DNA of 40,146 nucleotides. Origin: Eubacteriales bacterium. GTDB lineage: Bacteria > Bacillota > Clostridia > Lachnospirales > Lachnospiraceae. The translations under genes and the position numbers were made by a program. Shown here one piece after another: positions 33,005 to 40,146 of this stretch. Where the stretch lies: positions 83,175 through 123,320 of the forward strand of contig JAUNHC010000014.1 in NCBI GenBank assembly GCA_030524175.1. The letters run 5' to 3'. Every line of letters starts with the position of its first letter. The stretch's first letter is position 1. The notes beneath the pieces are model-generated. The model was not told the DNA's origin, did not search any database, and saw nothing but the letters and a program-made list of their open reading frames with translations.

Positions 33005-34852
33005 CTACCTGCAAGAAGAAAAATCACCCGAGAACACACTCATCATGGACTCTTCCTCAAACTGTTTATAATAAAGTTCATGATAATAGCCCTTCTGGGA
33101 CAACAATTCCTTATGCGTTCCTCTCTCAATAATTTTTCCGTCCTTTACCACCAGGATCAGATCCGCATTGCGAATGGTAGATAGCCTATGGGCAATGACA
33201 AAAGAAGTATGACCTTTCAGCAACTTCTGTGTGGCCCGCTGTATAAGCTGCTCTGTACCTGTGTCAATGGAGGAAGTGGCCTCATCCAGCACAAATATGG
33301 ACGGGTCAGCCAGGATTGCTCTTGCAAAAGAAATAAGCTGCTTCTCCCCTGTGGAGAGCCTTCCGCCGCTCTCCCCCACATCACTGTCGTAACCGTATTT
33401 CAGCTTTTCTACCACCACATCAGCAGATACACTTTTAGCCGCCTCGATGATTTCTTCATCTGTTGCATCCAATCTACCATATCGGATATTTTCCCTCACT
33501 GTCCCGGAGAAGAGATGAGGGTTCTGCAATACATACCCAATCTGACTGTGAAGCCAGAGCTGCGACCGTTCCCTGTAGTCTATGCCATCAATCAAAATCC
33601 TGCCCTTTGTAGGCTCAAAAAAACGCCCGGCCAGGTTTACAAGAGTGGATTTACCAGCTCCTGTCTCTCCCACAATGGCCACATTCATCCCTGCCGGAAC
33701 ATGAAGATTAAAATGCTCCAGCACATATTCCTTACCGTCCGGATACATAAAAGATACATCCTCAAAAACAATGTCTCCCTTAATCTTCTCCCAGTTTTCC
33801 TTCTTTGGCTGAAATGCATCACCGTACTTCTCCACAACCTCCGGGCTGTCTGTCACATTGGGTTCCTGGGCCAGCAGATCCATGACACGTTCTATATTTG
33901 CCTGACATGAGATCAAGTCTGCCAAAAGCCTTGCCAACTGCTGAACAGGTTCAAAAATTACAACTGCATAGGAAATAAATACTGATAACGTACCAAGCTG
34001 TATTAATTGATTCTGGACCATATAGCCCCCTCTTGCCAACACCATCGCAGCTGCCACTGAGCTGAAAAAAAGAATCATTGGTATATAGATGGCATTGAGC
34101 TTTGCCGCCCGGCTGGCAGCCTGGTTCATCCCCTTGGTACGGAGGTAAAATTCCTTTTCATTATGCTTTTCTATCACCATACTCTTAGAGGTTTTTACCC
34201 CTGTGATCCCTTCATTATAGGAGCTGGTGATCTGGGAATTGATTCTTCTTACCTTTCTGTTCCAGCGAAGAATTTTATTCTGGAAAACCACTGTGATCAC
34301 AGCAATACAAGGCACGATCAAGAGCAAGAGAAATGCCAGCTTTACGTTCAGAAAGAACATGATAACAAACACTCCCACTACGTAAATCAAGGCCCAGAAC
34401 ATATCTACCAGCCCCCAGGCGATCATACTTGCGATCTTCAAAGTATCGCTCATAACTCTTGCATGGATATACCCTACCGGCGTTGTATTATAATAAGAAA
34501 AGGACAGCCTCTGAAGATGTTCAAACTGTGCCCATTTTAAATCTTTTCCCACATTCATCTCTATGGTAGTGGCTGCATGTACAGAGATATACACACATAA
34601 TGCCTGGGCAATATTCACTGCCACAAGCAAAAAAGCAAAGGGATATAAGCCATCCAGACTACCAGGTGTAATAAAATGATCAATGGCATAACTCTGAAAA
34701 AGCGGCACCACAATGTCTACTCCTGCCAGAAGAATATTCAGGCTGAATGTGATAAAGAAAAACTTTTTATAGGGTTTGAAAAAGGGCAGTAATTTCGCCC
34801 AGACCCTAAACTGAAAAGGTTTATTATATTCCTGTTCTTCATAGGCTGCCAT
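33005..34852 (-). CDS. ABC exporter half-transporter B (heterodimer, canonical Walker B, degenerate signature)
   Basis: A 615-residue ATP-binding/permease fusion: six membrane helices (about residues 1-330) and a nucleotide-binding domain with Walker A GETGAGKST, Q-loop VLQNPHLF, signature LSTGEKQ in place of LSGGQ, Walker B FVLDEATSSID with the catalytic Glu, and the switch His in VIAHRLST. Its start overlaps the previous gene's stop by 14 bp, so the two are translated as a pair. Such pairs export drugs or lipids (LmrCD/BmrCD type). The ATG is internal to the overlap and has AGAGGTG upstream. The gene ends with TAG, showing that UAG is used normally as a stop here. Confidence 0.93.
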   Translation of the reverse strand: MAAYEEQEYNKPFQFRVWAKLLPFFKPYKKFFFITFSLNILLAGVDIVVPLFQSYAIDHFITPGSLDGLYPFAFLLVAVNIAQALCVYISVHAATTIEMNVGKDLKWAQFEHLQRLSFSYYNTTPVGYIHARVMSDTLKIASMIAWGLVDMFWALIYVVGVFVIMFFLNVKLAFLLLLIVPCIAVITVVFQNKILRWNRKVRRINSQITSSYNEGITGVKTSKSMVIEKHNEKEFYLRTKGMNQAASRAAKLNAIYIPMILFFSSVAAAMVLARGGYMVQNQLIQLGTLSVFISYAVVIFEPVQQLARLLADLISCQANIERVMDLLAQEPNVTDSPEVVEKYGDAFQPKKENWEKIKGDIVFEDVSFMYPDGKEYVLEHFNLHVPAGMNVAIVGETGAGKSTLVNLAGRFFEPTKGRILIDGIDYRERSQLWLHSQIGYVLQNPHLFSGTVRENIRYGRLDATDEEIIEAAKSVSADVVVEKLKYGYDSDVGESGGRLSTGEKQLISFARAILADPSIFVLDEATSSIDTGTEQLIQRATQKLLKGHTSFVIAHRLSTIRNADLILVVKDGKIIERGTHKELLSQKGYYHELYYKQFEEESMMSVFSGDFSSCR

Positions 34853-36638
34853 GAGATTCTTTCACCTCTTTTCTGTCATCATGACTCATCTGTATTTCAT
34901 AAATCTGACGGTAGATACCATCCTTCTCAATCAATTCATAGTGGGTGCCCATCTCTTCTATCTGTCCGCGGTTGAGAACCATAATATTATCTGCCCCCAT
35001 AAGAGTTGTAATCCTGTGAGAAATCAGAATCACGGTTGCATCCTTCATATGACTCTTTAAAGCCTTCCTGATGAGGGAATCCGTCTCAGAATCCACAGCC
35101 GACAGAGAATCGTCAAACACCATAATAGGTGCCTTCTGCAAAAGCATTCTGGCTATAGCCACTCTCTGCCTCTGGCCTCCGGAAAGTGTCACTCCCCGCT
35201 CTCCCACCAAGGTGTCATATCCGTCCGGAAAGCTCATAATGGCATCATCCACACAGGCAACCTTTGCAGCATTGCGTATCTCCTCCAAGGACGCTTCCGG
35301 GTTCGCCGCTGCAATATTTTCCCGAATAGTTCTGGAATAAAGAAACGGTTCCTGAAGCACCATGGCCACTTCCCTGCGTAGCTGTTCCAAAGGAATTTCC
35401 TTAATATTTCTGCCCCCCACAGTAATGGTACCTTCCCCTTCCTCCAGCTCATAAAAGCGGTCAAGAAGCTGCACAATTGTAGATTTTCCACTTCCTGTAC
35501 CGCCCAGGATACCAAAAGTAGAACCCTGTGGAATATCAAAATTGATGCCCCGCAGCACTTCTTTCCCATCCTCATAGGAAAAATTCACACCAGAAAATTT
35601 TATGTCATATTTCTTCTGTTCACATGCATTATCTCTTCCATATGCTTCTTCTTCTCCCCGGATAATGTAATCCACACGCTCAAAAGACACCCCTGCCTTA
35701 CTCATATCTGAAAGAATACGTCCCAGACCGCGGATAGGCCATACCAGTGTGGTATTATAGGATGCAAATGCAATAAATTCTCCCACAGAAATATATCCAT
35801 GGACAGCCTCCACAGCCCCTAAAACAATCACGGTAATTACCTGAAGTCCAGTAATAAGATCTCCCACACCCCAGTATAATCCTGACAAGGTGCCCAGACG
35901 TATCCAAAGCTTTGCAAAAGCATTATTTTTCTCCCGGAAACGATCCATCTCAAACTTTTCCCTGCCAAAGGCACGCACTACACGCACACCGGTAGCATTC
36001 TCCTGAACCACTGTGGAAAGCTCTCCCTCCGCCTCATCTGCATCCTGAAAACGAGTGGCAATAAGGCGGTAAAACACCCCCGAATAAGCCACCACAACAG
36101 GAACAAACAGCAGCACAATAAGGGACAGTTTTACATTCATTGACACCATCATGGAAAAAGAAACCACAATCAAAAAAACCGTCCGGAACACCTCCAACAG
36201 CTGTGTCACCACAAAGTTACGAATAACCTCAACATCGGAAGTACAACGCTGGATAATATCTCCTGTCTGATTCTTATCATGCCAGCTCATGGGCAGCTTC
36301 TGCACATGTGCAAACAATGCGTTCCGCATATTTTCCGCAAAATTTTCCCCAGTCCTGGCTGTAAAATATCTGCTGACAAACATAGCTGCCCCTGACAGCA
36401 AGGCCACTCCCACTAAAATCAGCGCGATCATCCAAAGATGCCTGGAGAGATAAGGATATTTCTCACCGCCCAACACCGAATCAATGGTAAAACGGAAAAT
36501 CTGAGGAGTCAGCGCATTTAATATTGTCGTAAAAAAAGACGCGGCTACCGCCGCCGCGAAATACTTTTTTGCCCCGGTAAAAAAACGCGCTGTTAATTGT
36601 AATTTTCTATTTTTTCTATTCACAATCCTTCCATCCAT
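34839..36638 (-). CDS. ABC exporter half-transporter A (heterodimer, Asp at catalytic Glu)
   Basis: 599 residues, six membrane helices then a nucleotide-binding domain: Walker A GGTGSGKST, Q-loop VLQEPFLY, canonical signature LSGGQRQR, Walker B MVFDDSLSAVD with Asp where the catalytic Glu normally is, and switch His ISHRITT. Combined with the LSTGE signature of the partner, this makes one degenerate and one active ATP site, the known arrangement in heterodimeric multidrug exporters such as BmrCD and TM287/288. The ATG has a weak GGGAA upstream. First gene of a two-gene operon; a CRISPR array lies just upstream. Confidence 0.93.
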   Translation of the reverse strand: MDGRIVNRKNRKLQLTARFFTGAKKYFAAAVAASFFTTILNALTPQIFRFTIDSVLGGEKYPYLSRHLWMIALILVGVALLSGAAMFVSRYFTARTGENFAENMRNALFAHVQKLPMSWHDKNQTGDIIQRCTSDVEVIRNFVVTQLLEVFRTVFLIVVSFSMMVSMNVKLSLIVLLFVPVVVAYSGVFYRLIATRFQDADEAEGELSTVVQENATGVRVVRAFGREKFEMDRFREKNNAFAKLWIRLGTLSGLYWGVGDLITGLQVITVIVLGAVEAVHGYISVGEFIAFASYNTTLVWPIRGLGRILSDMSKAGVSFERVDYIIRGEEEAYGRDNACEQKKYDIKFSGVNFSYEDGKEVLRGINFDIPQGSTFGILGGTGSGKSTIVQLLDRFYELEEGEGTITVGGRNIKEIPLEQLRREVAMVLQEPFLYSRTIRENIAAANPEASLEEIRNAAKVACVDDAIMSFPDGYDTLVGERGVTLSGGQRQRVAIARMLLQKAPIMVFDDSLSAVDSETDSLIRKALKSHMKDATVILISHRITTLMGADNIMVLNRGQIEEMGTHYELIEKDGIYRQIYEIQMSHDDRKEVKESHGSL

Positions 36639-36728
36639 TTCTATAAAATTCCCGGCGTTTTCGCCTCACTAAAATGCATATATTCTGTTACATAAATTCA
36701 GTTACATATGTTCTGCTGCATACTGGAG

Positions 36729-37221
36729 AAAATCCGCACACCAGCGGAGACGGCGGAGACACCCGCTTAATAAATAACATGCGGACATGATCAGAATCTA
36801 ACCCTCTCCACTACGCAGGTGAAGACATCAATCACGCCCTAACTGGAACAGCTGAATTCGTTTCAATCCGCTTAACTACGCAAGTGAAGCCATAACGGAC
36901 TCACAAAGAGAGGTTCCTTATAATTTCAATCTACGTCTCCGCGCAGGTAAAGACGGTCAACTGATTTCACAGGGACCGTTAATGAATTATTGCAATTTAC
37001 TTTGCTCTCGCAAGCGAACACGCCTGTCCCCGGCCACCTGATTGAGCATATAAATATTTCAACCCGCTTCGCTCTCGCAAGCGAAGACTCAATGCTTTTC
37101 GCCTCTAAATCCAATAACTTCCATTTCAACCCGCTTCGCTCTCGCAAGCGAAGACAGGTTGTGAAGAAATTGTAACAATTTGTCGAACATTTCAACCCGC
37201 TTCGCTCTCGCAAGCGAAGAC
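36729..37221 (-). CRISPR. Orphan CRISPR array, three intact and about five degenerate repeats
   Basis: Intact 33-nt repeats at 37056-37088, 37123-37155 and 37189-37221 are identical (plus strand starts ATTTCAACCCGCTTCGC and ends GCAAGCGAAGAC) with 33-34-nt spacers. Read on the minus strand they start GTCTTCGC, have a CTTCGC/GCGAAG stem and end GGTTGAAAT, like type I-C repeats. Further left, with 63-67-nt spacing, lie degenerate copies at 36989-37021 (7 mismatches), 36923-36954, 36860-36891, 36795-36826 and, weakly, 36729-36760. Intact repeats near 37221 and decay away from it place the leader at 37222 and beyond, consistent with minus-strand transcription. No cas gene is in the window. Confidence 0.88.
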
Positions 37222-37814
37222 AGCAATTTCATCTAATAATATACCATACAATTTGTCACTTTTCCACAACCAGATAGTGTTTCTATCCCTATACCGGCCT
37301 ACTCCCTGTTATATAATTCCATTCTTCGTATCTTTTTGTGCATCTTTTTCGGTGCGAATCCCCCGGCAATTTTATGTGTACTTGGCATTCGCACCACCCA
37401 ATAAATTTAAGCAGCAATATATAGTGTAGGAAATACTTTCACCAAAGACGCAATAGCTTTCTTTTTCATACTATCTTTAAAAGAACTATAAAACAATCAT
37501 CTACTTTATAAACTCTTATTCAAGCTTTATTCTTTATTCCAATATATAACTGTTCCAACCTACGCACCCGTCTTGAAATTATTGCTCTGTTTACAAAATA
37601 CTGCTGCTTCACGAATGTTGACTACTGTACAAAAAATCAACATTCTTCCTCTTAAAATCATCCTAGGATTTTCGTATCCCTTATAACTTTATCTTCCATA
37701 TACCTGCGCGTATGGAGACAAACCCGTTTTGTCTTATTTAACGCAACTATATCTTTACCTCTTCAAACCTATATTATCTCCTCTTTACCAACATCTATAA
37801 CACCCTATAGCTAA
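37222..37814. other. AT-rich intergenic region, CRISPR leader side, with two inverted repeats
   Basis: No gene is evident. Next to the array, TATATTAT-like sequence (about 37228-37240) could be the leader promoter. Inverted repeat GGTGCGAAT / ATTCGCACC at 37351-37395 (27-nt loop) and GAATGTTGA / TCAACATTC at 37613-37645 (15-nt loop) could be transcript ends or remnants of lost elements. The second lies about 170 bp past the guanine deaminase stop and lacks a clear U-run. Confidence 0.5.
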
Positions 37815-39074
37815 TTACTGAATTTCTCGTCCATCAATAAAACGTGCCACAATATTGCGGTCATCTCCAGCATAACAGAAGCGTTCTGCGCGCTCTTGAG
37901 GGGTTAGAGTAAAGCCGTCATCCTCAAGTCCATCAATGACCAGGGCATTAAAATGATACCCTTTCTCAAGAGACCCCATATGACCGAAGCAGCTTCCACC
38001 TGCTTTTGTAGCCATATAAAATGCATGGGTAAATGTTATGCGTCCATTGTCCTCCGGTTCAAAGAATTCCTTTAATTTGGAAAGCTGAACAGCACGTGCC
38101 ACCTGTCTGTACACAGCAGTACTCTGGCAGGCCCCAACATCTGTTCCTACTGCGATGGGTACATTTTTATCCTGTAAAGCCTTCACAGGCATAATCCCTG
38201 CCGTAACGCTGGTAGTGGCATCAGGGCAGTGTACCATCATGCTGCCTGCACGGCGCACAATATCTATGTCTGCCTGGGACGGAAAAATAAAATGGGCAAA
38301 AATAGACGGCCCGTTGTCCAGCATACCGTTTCTCTCATAAATCTCCGCATCTGAGCCATAATCAGGAAAAAGCTCCAGTGTCCACTTCACTTCTGCCAGC
38401 GACTCAGCCAGATGTGTCTGGAGACCGCAGTGGTATTTCTTTGACAGCTCTCCCAAACCTTTCATTAAAGGTTCAGAACAGGTAGGTGCAAAACGCGGTG
38501 TAAGGATTGGCTTCACCGTCTTTGTACCCTGATGCTCTGCCAGGAAACGTTCTGTCTGCCGCAGGGATTCCTCAGTTGTCTCACAAAGATAATCCGGCGA
38601 ATTCATATCCATATTTACCTTCCCCACATACGCATAAAGCCCCTTTTCTTCCAGTACATGGAACAGATAATCTGATGCATCATAATGTATCGTTGTAAAA
38701 AGACTGGCGTGGAATGTGCCATGACGGATTAATTCTTTTACAACTGCATCATATACCGGCTTTGCATAATCCATGGAAGCAAATCTTGCCTCCTGTGGGA
38801 AAGTATAATCATTCAGCCAGTCAAACAAAAGTTTGTCCATCCCCACTCCACGCTGTACAAACTGAGACGCATGAATATGTAAATCTGAGAAGGCCGGAAT
38901 AATAAGCCCTCTCTTGTAGTCCTTAAGGGGCATGTGAGCATATTTTTCCGGCAAAACTTCATAAATCCCCTCAGTCCTGCCCCCCTGTACTACAATATAG
39001 CTGTCCTCAAAAACTTCCATCTTATCAGCATCACTTGCATACAAAATATCACCATGACATACAAAATCTGACAT
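37815..39074 (-). CDS. guaD: Guanine deaminase (amidohydrolase superfamily)
   Basis: 419 residues; hydrolyses guanine to xanthine and ammonia in purine salvage or breakdown. Zinc ligands and motifs seen: the metal-binding DLHIHAS, QTHLAES (His of the barrel), HCPDAT and GTDVGACQSTAV (catalytic Asp). The N-terminal beta-sandwich (residues 1-60) and the C-terminal FNALVIDG are the amidohydrolase add-on domain. AGGAGG lies upstream of the ATG. It stands alone after a leader of about 250 nt. Guanine is most likely, but a related aminohydrolase substrate is possible. Confidence 0.88.
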   Translation of the reverse strand: MSDFVCHGDILYASDADKMEVFEDSYIVVQGGRTEGIYEVLPEKYAHMPLKDYKRGLIIPAFSDLHIHASQFVQRGVGMDKLLFDWLNDYTFPQEARFASMDYAKPVYDAVVKELIRHGTFHASLFTTIHYDASDYLFHVLEEKGLYAYVGKVNMDMNSPDYLCETTEESLRQTERFLAEHQGTKTVKPILTPRFAPTCSEPLMKGLGELSKKYHCGLQTHLAESLAEVKWTLELFPDYGSDAEIYERNGMLDNGPSIFAHFIFPSQADIDIVRRAGSMMVHCPDATTSVTAGIMPVKALQDKNVPIAVGTDVGACQSTAVYRQVARAVQLSKLKEFFEPEDNGRITFTHAFYMATKAGGSCFGHMGSLEKGYHFNALVIDGLEDDGFTLTPQERAERFCYAGDDRNIVARFIDGREIQ

Positions 39075-39326
39075 TTGTCTCCTCCTTTACTTATGCTTCC
39101 GCAAACCACTTGCCATACTCTAACAGCAGTATTTTACTGTTAAAAGATTTCCGACTTACCTATAGCCTACAGCATATCCTATTCTCTATAAGTCAACCTT
39201 ACTTCAAACTCTTTTTTCCTCAATACACATCCGTCATCCAATTGGTTAGCTGCTACATTTATACAAAGCTAGCCTTACTTCCGTTCACGTTGAGGATGTA
39301 TTCTGTTTATTTATCCTAGCTTATGT
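39075..39326 (-). promoter_or_regulatory. Long structured leader of guanine deaminase
   Basis: About 250 nt from the predicted start point to the ATG. On the minus strand, AAGCTAG (39316-39322) pairs with CTAGCTT (39266-39272). Downstream, ACATCC can pair with GGATGT, or the overlapping CCTCAA with TTGAGG, but not both, a pattern of alternative structures. Further helices are GACTTA/TAAGTC and CAGTA/TACTG near 39122-39200. It does not match the purine riboswitch consensus. Regulatory role is inferred. Confidence 0.3.
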
Positions 39327-39332
39327 ATTCTT

Positions 39333-39364
39333 ATTATACCAAACCAGTATAAGGTTAACCAGTA
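39333..39364 (-). promoter_or_regulatory. Candidate promoter and direct repeat for guanine deaminase
   Basis: On the minus strand a perfect TATAAT (39333-39338) lies next to two copies of TACTGGTT (39342-39349 and 39357-39364, 15-bp period). The -35 position is a poor match. The repeats may be an activator or repressor site. Confidence 0.4.
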
Positions 39365-39462
39365 CATATTAAAAGAAACAAGAATTTCGCTTTTATATGA
39401 TGTCGGAAGCCAGGGTCAATAGGTCATATAATGTATGGACATGCCTCGAAATCCCCGGGAAG

Positions 39463-40085
39463 TACCCATAAGATTCGTGGCTGCAACGTTTTTATAGGTA
39501 AATCCTGCTACATCCCATAGGAATTCCCTCAGGATTCCCGGTAAGTACCTATAAAATTTACAGCCACCGCCTTTTTATAGGTACTTTCTGTCATTATCCC
39601 ATAGTAATACCCCCACAATCCCCGGAAAGTACCTATAAAATTTACAGCCGCCGCCTTTTTATAGGTAAATTCAGCCATTATCCCACGGATATACCCCCAC
39701 AATCTCCGAAAAGTACCTATAAAATTTGTGGCAACCGCATTTTTATAGGTAAATCCCGTCATTATCCCAAAGAAATACCCCCACACTCCCCGAAAAGTAC
39801 CTATAAAATTTGTAGCCACCGCCTTTTTATAGGTAAATCCTGCCGACATCCTACTGAAATACCCACAGAATCACCGGAAAGTACCTATAAAATTTGCACC
39901 AACATTGTTTTTATAGGTAAATCCAAATGCTGTCCAAGGTAAACGCCTTGTGAATCCCGGGAAAGTACCAATAAAAATTACAAAAACAAATACTTTATAG
40001 GGAAATGAAGTCACCGTCCGGAGGAGATGTCCTGCAGTCCCCCCGGAAATCACCAATAAAACTTATAAAATCAAACTCACATATA
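39463..40085. repeat. 84-bp tandem repeat array (right), eight units
   Basis: Inverted repeats of 38 nt start at 39463, 39546, 39630, 39714, 39798, 39882, 39966 and 40050: a period of 83 then 84 bp. Arms TACCTATAAAA and TTTTTATAGGTA enclose a loop related to GCCACCGC. The linkers (about 46 nt, ACCCCCACAATCCCCGGAAAG-like, but different from the left array) are array-specific. The last two units are degraded. On the minus strand, units 2-5 could encode FTYKKAVATNFIGTFR-type repeats; judged noncoding. Confidence 0.9.
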
Positions 40086-40101
40086 ATGCACTCAGTCAAG
40101 A

Positions 40102-40143
40102 CCACCGGCTTAGCCGGTGGCTTGCACTGCCCCTATAAGGGGC
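40102..40143. mobile_element. Paired hairpins resembling an IS200/IS605 element end
   Basis: CCACCGGCT-T-AGCCGGTGG (40102-40120) followed by GCCCC-TATAA-GGGGC (40129-40143), at the window edge. Such G/C-rich subterminal hairpins are typical of IS200/IS605-type ends and of the RNA guides encoded there, but no transposase or TnpB is visible before the window stops. Confidence 0.35.
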
Positions 40144-40146
40144 TAT

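Noticed and set aside
36926-37213. Minus-strand ORF of 95 codons with repeated RERSGLK
   Set aside because: It is a frame through the CRISPR repeats; the repeated peptide comes from the DNA repeat.
39075-39330. Purine riboswitch before guanine deaminase
   Set aside because: The conserved purine-aptamer core and its two kissing loops are not found.
39529-39849. 106-codon ORF with FTYKKAVATNFIGTFR repeats as a real repeat protein
   Set aside because: The period is a multiple of three, but left-array linkers contain stops, there is no convincing ribosome site, and conservation centres on the palindrome rather than the frame.

Overview
The window reads as chromosome of a Gram-positive, low-to-mid GC gut Clostridia member, most likely Lachnospiraceae (Blautia-like; the genus is a guess). 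Evidence: the order rho, rpmE, yqhQ-type DUF1385, prmC, prfA; an ATP-type PEP carboxykinase; a sortase-anchored protein built from pilin-isopeptide and SpaA-like domains; AGGAG-type ribosome sites; and a class-I c-di-GMP riboswitch.

Left part (1-9.5 kb): a noncoding array of 84-bp units at the very edge, then a long minus-strand run of housekeeping genes: rho, L31, DUF1385, PrmC, RF1, a sugar nucleotidyltransferase, GlmM and a TPR lipoprotein, ending in an unusually long RNA hairpin. The rho leader carries two possible short ORFs.

Centre (9.7-27.4 kb): the most interesting region, a cell-surface module. A secreted protease with an anthrax-lethal-factor-like HELGH domain sits behind a well-formed promoter, c-di-GMP-I riboswitch and terminator. 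Next is a gene of about 3,200 codons for a multi-domain surface protein (signal peptide, collagen-adhesin-like folds, FctA- and SpaA-like domains, KTGD sorting signal). It is interrupted by one in-frame TAG, although the remaining 8.8 kb of frame is open. Upstream lies a SARP/BTAD-type regulator whose C-terminus looks like a catalytically dead GGDEF domain with a correctly spaced RxxD (c-di-GMP I-site) motif. Divergent from it is an operon of a transglutaminase-like lipoprotein, a PilC/GspF platform protein, four small membrane or pseudopilin-like proteins and PilT. The layout recalls the c-di-GMP-controlled PPEP-1 protease, adhesin and type IV pilus circuitry of Clostridioides difficile, but with a different adhesin and a new kind of candidate regulator. 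That functional reading is inference.

Right part (27.5-40.1 kb): a small-multidrug-export family protein with HisC; a MarR regulator with a MATE transporter; pckA behind a strong promoter; a heterodimeric ABC exporter with one degenerate ATP site; a decaying cas-less CRISPR array; guanine deaminase with a long structured leader; a second 84-bp array of the same architecture as the left one; and, at the last bases, paired hairpins resembling an IS200/IS605 end. No rRNA or tRNA gene and no intact transposase was seen.
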